Source: Streptomyces sp. P3
GTDB lineage: Bacteria; Actinomycetota; Actinomycetes; Streptomycetales; Streptomycetaceae
Assembly (NCBI GenBank): GCA_016893485.2
Contig: JAFEKX020000001.1
Coordinates: 3,658,001 to 3,722,000, forward strand
Length of the DNA: 64,000 nt
Direction: 5' to 3'
The translations under genes and the position numbers were made by a program. Positions 59,613 through 64,000 of the stretch are shown here, piece by piece. Every line of letters starts with the position of its first letter. Within the stretch, counting starts at the first letter, position 1. Under the pieces are notes generated by a model. The model saw only the letters and a list, made by a program, of their open reading frames with translations. It was not told the DNA's origin and did not search any database.

Positions 59613-60491
59613 GGCACGGGGAACACCAAGGGCACGTCGTAGCGGTGCTCGGCGGCGCGCAGGGCCGGGAGGAGTTTCGTGCGGAGGGTACGGATCTCGG
59701 CGGGGTGCGCGGTGAGGAAGCCGGTGCGCAGGTGCAGGCGGGCAGGGGCTCGGACGGCCTCGACGGGGCGCATGCAGGTGGCGTAGACGCGGCCCGACTC
59801 GGCTTCCACAGGGGAGTTCGGCTGCCGTGGCGGACTGCTGGCGGGCGTCGGCCACGGCCATGAACTCCTGCTCGTCACGGGCCTCGACGCCGTGCGCCGA
59901 CAGGCAGCCGGACAGCCCTCGTTCGGCTCGGACCGTGGCGGGATCGCCGTCCACGGAGCCGAGTTCGCCGAACCACCGCTGTTCCACCGGCAGGTAGATG
60001 CGGCTCAGTACGGCCGCGGCCTTCGCGCCCTCGGCCCGGCAGCGGCGTACCTCCGCCGCGGTGCCGGTACGGGCCGTGGACGGGGCGGTCGCGGCAGCGG
60101 GTACCTCCGCGCTGGCGCTCAGGCCGTGTCGGGCGATGAAGTCCAGGTCGGGGAGGGCGAAGAAGCGGATGAACGCGAGGGGGATCTCGGCGGGCAGCGC
60201 GAATCCGCCCCGGCGGGCGCAGTCGGCGGTGGCCGCACGGTCCACCTGCCGGCCGAACACGTACAGGCCCTGGGTCCACCGGGTCTCGGCCCCGGTCGCC
60301 GGCAGAACCATGCGCACGGGGTCGGCCGGCAGGGTGCGGCCGAGGCGGGCCGGGGTCACGGGTACGGCCCGGCTGCCGGACGGCGGGCCGGCCACGTCGG
60401 CGACCCGGGCACCATGAGCGGTACACGCGGTGACGAGCAGGGCGACGACCGCCGCGAGGGCGGCGCGCACCGCAACCGGGCGCAGGAACAT
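59609..60491 (-). CDS. Lipoprotein of unknown function
   Basis: Start ATG 60491 (MFLRPVAVRAALAAVVALLV) with lipobox VTAC at residues 20-23, following AGGAGTG. The mature part has ETRWTQGLYVFGRQVDRAAT, PLAFIRFFALPDLDFIARHG and LPVEQRWFGELGSVDGDPAT. Cysteines occur at TADCARRGG, RRCRAEG, LSGCLSAHG and TCMRPVE, likely two disulfides. A break near 59815 leads to the end DVPLVFPVP; about 294 residues. Family not recognised; probably outside the membrane. Confidence 0.72.
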
Positions 60492-60567
60492 CCCGGCACT
60501 CCTCTCCTCCCGCCGGCCGGGGGCGCCGTCCGGCGTGGACGGCACCCCGGCGGACACGGGACCGGGG

Positions 60568-60978
60568 TCAGTGGACGACCTTGACGGTGTCGCCGCCGTT
60601 CGCGGCACTCGCCACCGTGAACAGGGTGTTGTCGGAGACGTCGGTGCACAGCAGTTCGCTGTTGACGGGGTAACTGCCGTCCTTGAGCCAGATGTAGCCC
60701 GCGGTGCAGGTGATCCACGAGCTGCTGGACGTGTGGTAGAGACGGCCGGCGTAGCCGTCGTTGGCGTAGACCGTCTTGTCGTCGGTGTAGACGAGGTTGA
60801 GGTCACTGCAGCTACTGGTCGACGACTTCCGGACCTGCGTGCCGACGCCCTCGTACCCTCCGGTGGTCAGCGTGCTGGTCACACAGGCGGCCGGTGCGGC
60901 GGACGCGGCGGGCGCGAGGACCACGCAGGTGGCCGCGGCGACGAGCGCGAGTGCGCCGGCCGCGATGGCGTTCTTCAT
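60568..60978 (-). CDS. Small secreted cysteine-containing protein
   Basis: 136 residues, intact. Start ATG 60978 (MKNAIAAGALALVAAATCVV) follows GGGGGAAA and a signal peptide ending PAASA. The mature part is Ser/Thr/Tyr-rich with cysteines in PAACVTS, SSCSDLN, ITCTAGY and LLCTDVS, so two disulfides are likely, and a repeat-like YTDDKTVYANDGYAGRLYH. No catalytic motif is seen. It could be a binding or inhibitor-type secreted protein; no family assigned. Confidence 0.75.
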   Translation of the reverse strand: MKNAIAAGALALVAAATCVVLAPAASAAPAACVTSTLTTGGYEGVGTQVRKSSTSSCSDLNLVYTDDKTVYANDGYAGRLYHTSSSSWITCTAGYIWLKDGSYPVNSELLCTDVSDNTLFTVASAANGGDTVKVVH

Positions 60979-61232
60979 GGGTTTCCCCCTTCGACGGTGG
61001 TCACCGGCGGGACTGGCCGTTGCTCCGCCGGTGCTTCGCCGGACACGTTGACAGCGCGGGCCCGCCGCGCACGAGCACCTTCGAACTGGCTCGAAAGTCG
61101 CTGGCCGGGCGGCGGAGGCTGTTGCTCCACCGGTGCCCGCGGGGTCGGTGGGGCAGCCGGGACGAAGGAGGCGGGTGATGTGCGGTGCGCGAGGGGCCGG
61201 ATGACGCGAAAGCGACCGCGCGGGATACGGAT

Positions 61233-62237
61233 CTACGGGGTGCCGGGTGGGACGGGCGCCGTGGGTACCGGTCTGCGGAGCAGGGCCGCGCCCAGCGGGG
61301 TGAGGGGTGTGCAGCACGGTGTTGCCGACGCGGTGGCTGGTGGTCAGGCCGGAGTCGCGCAGGACCGTGGCGTGGTGGGTCGCGGTGGCGGGCGAGACCC
61401 CCAGGCCGCGCGCCAGCTCCGAGGTGGTCGCGCCGGACGCGATGCCGCGCAGCGCCGCCGCCCGGGTCCGGCCCAGCAGCGCGGCGAGGGAGGCGTCGGC
61501 GGGGCGTACGGGGCGGGCTGCCGCTTGTACCGAAGGGGGTAGATCAGCACGGGCCGTAGCTGCGGGTCGGCCATGGAGACCGGTGACTGCCAGCAGAAGT
61601 AGGTGGGGACCAGGCGCAGTCCGCGTCCGTCGAGATGCAGGTCCCGGTCCTCGACGTAGTCGACGTGCAGCACCGGCGGGCACCAACGCATCGCCGGGGA
61701 AAGGCCGGAGAGCAGTCCGTCGACGCCGGTGGCGAGGACCTCGTGGGCGCGCAGTGCGCGTTCGCCGGTGAGTTCCGCGTGGATGCGGTCGTGGTGCGGG
61801 GCGACGACGGCGTCGTAGTAGGCGCGCAGGACCTTGGCCAGTTCCTCCCGCGCCGGACGTTCCACCAGGCGTGCGGCCCAGGCGGGGGCACCGCTCGAAC
61901 CGCGCAGCAGGCTCAGCTCGTGCGCGACCCGGTCGGGCGGGGTGTCGACGACCGCCGCGAGCCCGCGGTCCAGGCCGTCGGCGGACTCGGCGGGGGTGAG
62001 GAAGTCGGGCAGGTAGCGCGCCCTGGGCAGCAGCGGGACCAACAGGCGGCGTACGGCCGCGCCGAGCGGGGTGCCGACGAGGGTGGCCCGGGCTCCCCGA
62101 TGCCAGTCGGCGTATGCCCAGCGGCCCTGGGTGGTCTGCAGCCGGTGCAGGGTGCAGACGAGCTCCCAGAGCGGATCGGGGCCGCTCGCGAGATGGAGGC
62201 GTGCCAGGTCCTGGGGAGTGAAGTGGATCCGCAGCAC
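61233..62237 (-). CDS. ArsR-like winged-helix regulator with an N-terminal DUF5937-type domain
   Basis: Start GTG 62237 (VLRIHFTPQDLARLHLASGP). A long helical N-terminal part (PLWELVCTLHRLQTTQGRWA, LVERPAREELAKVLRAYYDA) leads to VLHVDYVEDRDLHLDGRGLR and LVPTYFCWQSPVSMADPQLR. The C-terminal winged HTH is AALLGRTRAAALRGIASGAT TSELARGLGVSPATATHHAT VLRDSGLTTSHRVGNTVLH, of the ArsR/SmtB type without metal-binding cysteines. Breaks lie near 61525 and 61300 and cancel; about 334 residues ending LLRRPVPTAPVPPGTP. Target and ligand unknown. The gene to its right (62584) is divergent. Confidence 0.82.
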
Positions 62238-62583
62238 TGCGCTCGCCCCCGGCTCGGTCGTCCTTCGCCACAGGACGGAGCGTGGGCGACGACCGTCATG
62301 GGGGCAACCCACGGATTCAGCCGCTCCGTTGCGTCACTTCAGGCTCACACCCCGCGCGCGGGGTCGGGGGCCGGACAAATTCGAGGGGGCCCGGTCCGTC
62401 GACCGTGCCCCCTCGGGTTTTCCCTCCAGCATCAGGACCCCTCGTGATCCCCCAGATCCCCCTCCAAGAGTCCTGATGCCCAGTAGGACCCGCATACTGC
62501 GGGAAGGGTTGTACGACATCTTGAGAATTCTTCAAGATGGGCTCCGGGTGCCGACCGAACCGGGCGGACGTAGCGTTTCAGAC
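62238..62583. promoter_or_regulatory. Divergent interval with a hairpin and an operator-like palindrome
   Basis: These 346 bases hold no gene I can support. CGAGGGGGC-C-CGGTC (62382-62396) pairs with GACCG-T-GCCCCCTCG (62401-62415), followed by GGTTTTCC, a terminator-like hairpin in an unexpected upstream position. ATCTTGA-GAATTCT-TCAAGAT at 62518-62538 is a 7-bp inverted repeat 46 bases before the small-protein start and AT-rich, a candidate operator for the divergent ArsR-like regulator. Confidence 0.55.
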
Positions 62584-62973
62584 ATGAGCGAAGACTCGGC
62601 TACGACCTTCCAAGGCGCCGTCCTCGACGAGCTGGGCGGCGACAAGGTGCGGGAGATCGCGGGGCTGCTGGGCACGGACGAGGCGGGCGCCCGGGACGTG
62701 GTCGGTACGACCGCGTCGGCGCTGTCCGGCGAGGCGGCGGCCGTAGAGCCCGCACCGACGCCTCCGGAGGCTCCGCTGCAGGGGGTGGCCACGCTGGGCG
62801 GTATCGCGACCGGCGGGCTCATGGCCGGGGTGCTGGCCAAGGCGTCCAGGCCGGTGGCGAACGCGGTGGCCAAGAAGACGGGGCTGCCGCCTGCGACCGT
62901 CGCACGGGTCGTCGAGATGGTGATCCCGGTGGTGCTGACGGTGCTCACGAAGCGGGCGGCGAAGAAGAAGTAA
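62584..62973 (+). CDS. Small DUF937-like protein
   Basis: 129 residues, start ATG 62584 (MSEDSATTFQGAVLDELGGD). It has VLDELGGDKVREIAGLLGTD EAGARDVVGTTASALSG, resembling DUF937 repeats, then a Pro-rich link and a hydrophobic Gly/Ala stretch GGIATGGLMAGVLAKASRPV, ending VVEMVIPVVLTVLTKRAAKK K with a basic tail. Possibly membrane-associated. Function unknown. Upstream is the 62518-62538 palindrome. Confidence 0.82.
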   Translation: MSEDSATTFQGAVLDELGGDKVREIAGLLGTDEAGARDVVGTTASALSGEAAAVEPAPTPPEAPLQGVATLGGIATGGLMAGVLAKASRPVANAVAKKTGLPPATVARVVEMVIPVVLTVLTKRAAKKK

Positions 62974-63021
62974 CCCGCGCGGTGCGGGTGTCGGTCGGCC
63001 GGTACCGCATACTCCTGACCT

Positions 63022-63055
63022 CCTGCCCCACCCCGGATCGAACGGGGGGGGGCAG
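63022..63055. terminator. Convergent hairpin between the DUF937-like and TIM-barrel genes
   Basis: CCTGCCCC-ACCCCG (63022-63035) pairs with CGGGGG-GGGCAGG (63043-63055) with slight mismatch around a 7-base loop. It lies between convergent genes, so it can end both transcripts. The G-run of eight is also a likely spot for read errors. Confidence 0.65.
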
Positions 63056-63131
63056 GGCTCAGGGGTGTGTCAGGGTGCGGTCGTCGTCTTGGCGGCCACC
63101 GGCAGCGACTTCCAGGTCACATTCCGAACGG

Positions 63132-63971
63132 CTACCGGACCACGTGTTCCACGAACCGTGCCGCCGTCTCCGCCAGCACCTCGCGCCCGTCCCGGGCCCA
63201 CAGGCCGTCGTTGAACAGCTCGACCTCGATGGACCCGGTGTAGCCGGCGGCCTCGACGTACGACAGCCACTCCCGCATGTCGATCGCGCCGTCCCCGAGC
63301 TGCCCGCGGCCGTTCAGCACGCCCTCGGGCAACGGGGTGGTCCAGTCGGCGAGTTGGAAGGTGTGGACACGGCCGCCCGCGCCCGCCCGGGCGATCTGCT
63401 CGGGCGCCCGGTCGTCCCACCAGATGTGGTACGTGTCGACCGTGACCCCGACCTGCCGCGCGGGGAACCGCTCGGCGAGGTCGAGCGCCTGGGTGAGCGT
63501 CGAGACCACGCAGCGGTCGGAGGCGTACATCGGGTGCAGCGGCTCGATGGCCAGCCGTACGCCCCGCTCCTCGGCGTAGGGCCCCAGCTCGCCCAGCGCG
63601 TCGGCGATCCGCTCCCGCGCGCCGTGCAGGTCCTTGGAGCCGGCCGGTAGACCGCCGGACACGAGCACGAGGGTGTCGGTGCCGAGGGTGGCGGCCTCGT
63701 CGACGGCGCGACGGTTGTCGTCGAGGGCGCGGGCGCGCTCGGCCGGGTCGAGCGCGGTGAGGAAGCCGCCCCTGCACAACGTTGTCACCGTGAGCCCCGC
63801 GTCACGGACCAGCTTCGCCGCCGCCTCCACGCCGTACGACTGGACGGGCTCGCGCCACAGCCCGACGCCGGGGACGCCCAACTCCAGGCAGGCGTCGACC
63901 AGTTCGGGCAGGCCGAGCTGCTTGACCGTCATCTGGTTGATGGAGAAGCGGGACAGGTCGGGGTTGCTCAC
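63132..63971 (-). CDS. Sugar phosphate isomerase/epimerase, AP-endonuclease-2-type TIM barrel
   Basis: Intact, 279 residues from GTG 63971 (VSNPDLSRFSINQMTVKQLG). The xylose-isomerase-like barrel has GVPGVGLWREPVQSYGVEAA, LTVTTLCRGGFLTALDPAER, LVLVSGGLPAGSKDLHGARE, the metal-ligand Glu in GVRLAIEPLHPMYASDRC, VGVTVDTYHIWWD (Asp and His) and GSIEVELFNDGLW (Glu). Such enzymes isomerise or epimerise sugars. The start overlaps the stop of an upstream gene (GTGA), indicating an operon continuing to the right, probably sugar catabolism. Exact substrate unknown. Confidence 0.9.
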   Translation of the reverse strand: MSNPDLSRFSINQMTVKQLGLPELVDACLELGVPGVGLWREPVQSYGVEAAAKLVRDAGLTVTTLCRGGFLTALDPAERARALDDNRRAVDEAATLGTDTLVLVSGGLPAGSKDLHGARERIADALGELGPYAEERGVRLAIEPLHPMYASDRCVVSTLTQALDLAERFPARQVGVTVDTYHIWWDDRAPEQIARAGAGGRVHTFQLADWTTPLPEGVLNGRGQLGDGAIDMREWLSYVEAAGYTGSIEVELFNDGLWARDGREVLAETAARFVEHVVR

Positions 63972-64000
63972 TGGGTCACTCCGTACAGGGCGAGCAGGTT
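63968..64000 (-). CDS. Last codons of an upstream gene cut by the window edge
   Basis: The minus strand reads NLLALYGVTQ-stop at 64000-63968, with the stop overlapping the TIM-barrel GTG start. A leucine-rich end coupled to this barrel would fit a co-transcribed sugar-catabolism gene (in S. coelicolor I recall a DUF993 aldolase-like gene here), but ten codons cannot identify it. Confidence 0.45.
   Translation of the reverse strand, partial: NLLALYGVTQ

Overview
This is a high-GC actinobacterial chromosome segment, almost certainly Streptomyces. The evidence is chaplins and rodlins (aerial-hypha surface proteins found in this group), WhiJ-like XRE/DUF397 regulator sets, GTG starts, ATGA/GTGA stop-start overlaps, and GGAGG-type ribosome sites. 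As I remember it, the gene order resembles the S. coelicolor stretch from chpG/chpF through the rodlins, the inositol genes, citA and the ribose operon (roughly SCO2699-SCO2753). That is recollection, not a search.

Sequence quality matters for every entry. More than half of the larger genes are interrupted by one or more single-base frame breaks, usually in G/C runs, and the protein resumes in another frame exactly where the family requires it. Long genes such as copA, citA, recD2 and the ribose permease fusion are intact. I read these breaks as indel errors of a long-read draft. Coordinates span the whole reconstructed gene and break positions are given per entry. The iolB lesions are larger and do not look like simple indels.

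Layout. (1) 0.1-1.3 kb: an unknown secreted protein and a short chaplin. (2) 1.5-16.1 kb: a cell-surface polysaccharide locus with a DUF3344 secreted protein, two GT4 glycosyltransferases, a polyprenyl-phosphate sugar transferase, an O-antigen-ligase-like polymerase, a MurJ/MviN flippase, a polysaccharide deacetylase, a Wzz-like protein, a FemAB/GNAT-type acyltransferase, a secreted GH26-like hydrolase, an ATP-grasp enzyme and a FAD monooxygenase-like protein. (3) 16.1-19.4 kb: an unusual sortase-anchored long chaplin, a second short chaplin and three rodlins. The polysaccharide genes therefore sit between hydrophobic-layer genes, suggesting one coordinated programme for aerial surface assembly. 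(4) 19.5-28.6 kb: acyl-CoA synthetase, VWA lipoprotein, an ABC permease with an apparent hydrolase-TM-ABC-ATPase fusion, and an amino-acid permease. (5) 28.8-34.9 kb: the myo-inositol catabolic operon iolC, aldolase-like gene, iolB (damaged), iolD, mmsA. (6) 35-41.4 kb: small HTH protein, acetyltransferase relic, zinc alcohol dehydrogenase, MMPL exporter with divergent TetR, PrsW-like protease. (7) 41.3-44 kb: CsoR-type operator, copZ and copA. (8) 44.0-44.9 kb: a gene-free stretch with several hairpins and a terminator (candidate structured RNA), a long palindrome and a Streptomyces repeat. (9) 44.9-48.7 kb: citrate synthase and a RecD2-like helicase. (10) 48.8-53.5 kb: two XRE/DUF5753 regulators with DUF397, DUF6879, a histidine-kinase-like ATPase and small unknown proteins. 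(11) 53.6-59.6 kb: a ribose operon with LacI regulator, ATPase, fused permease-binding protein, ribokinase and ribose pyranase. (12) 59.6-64 kb: lipoprotein, small secreted protein, ArsR-like regulator, small amphipathic protein, and a TIM-barrel isomerase with the last codons of its upstream neighbour at the window edge.

No tRNA, rRNA, CRISPR array, insertion sequence, phage or integrase gene was seen.
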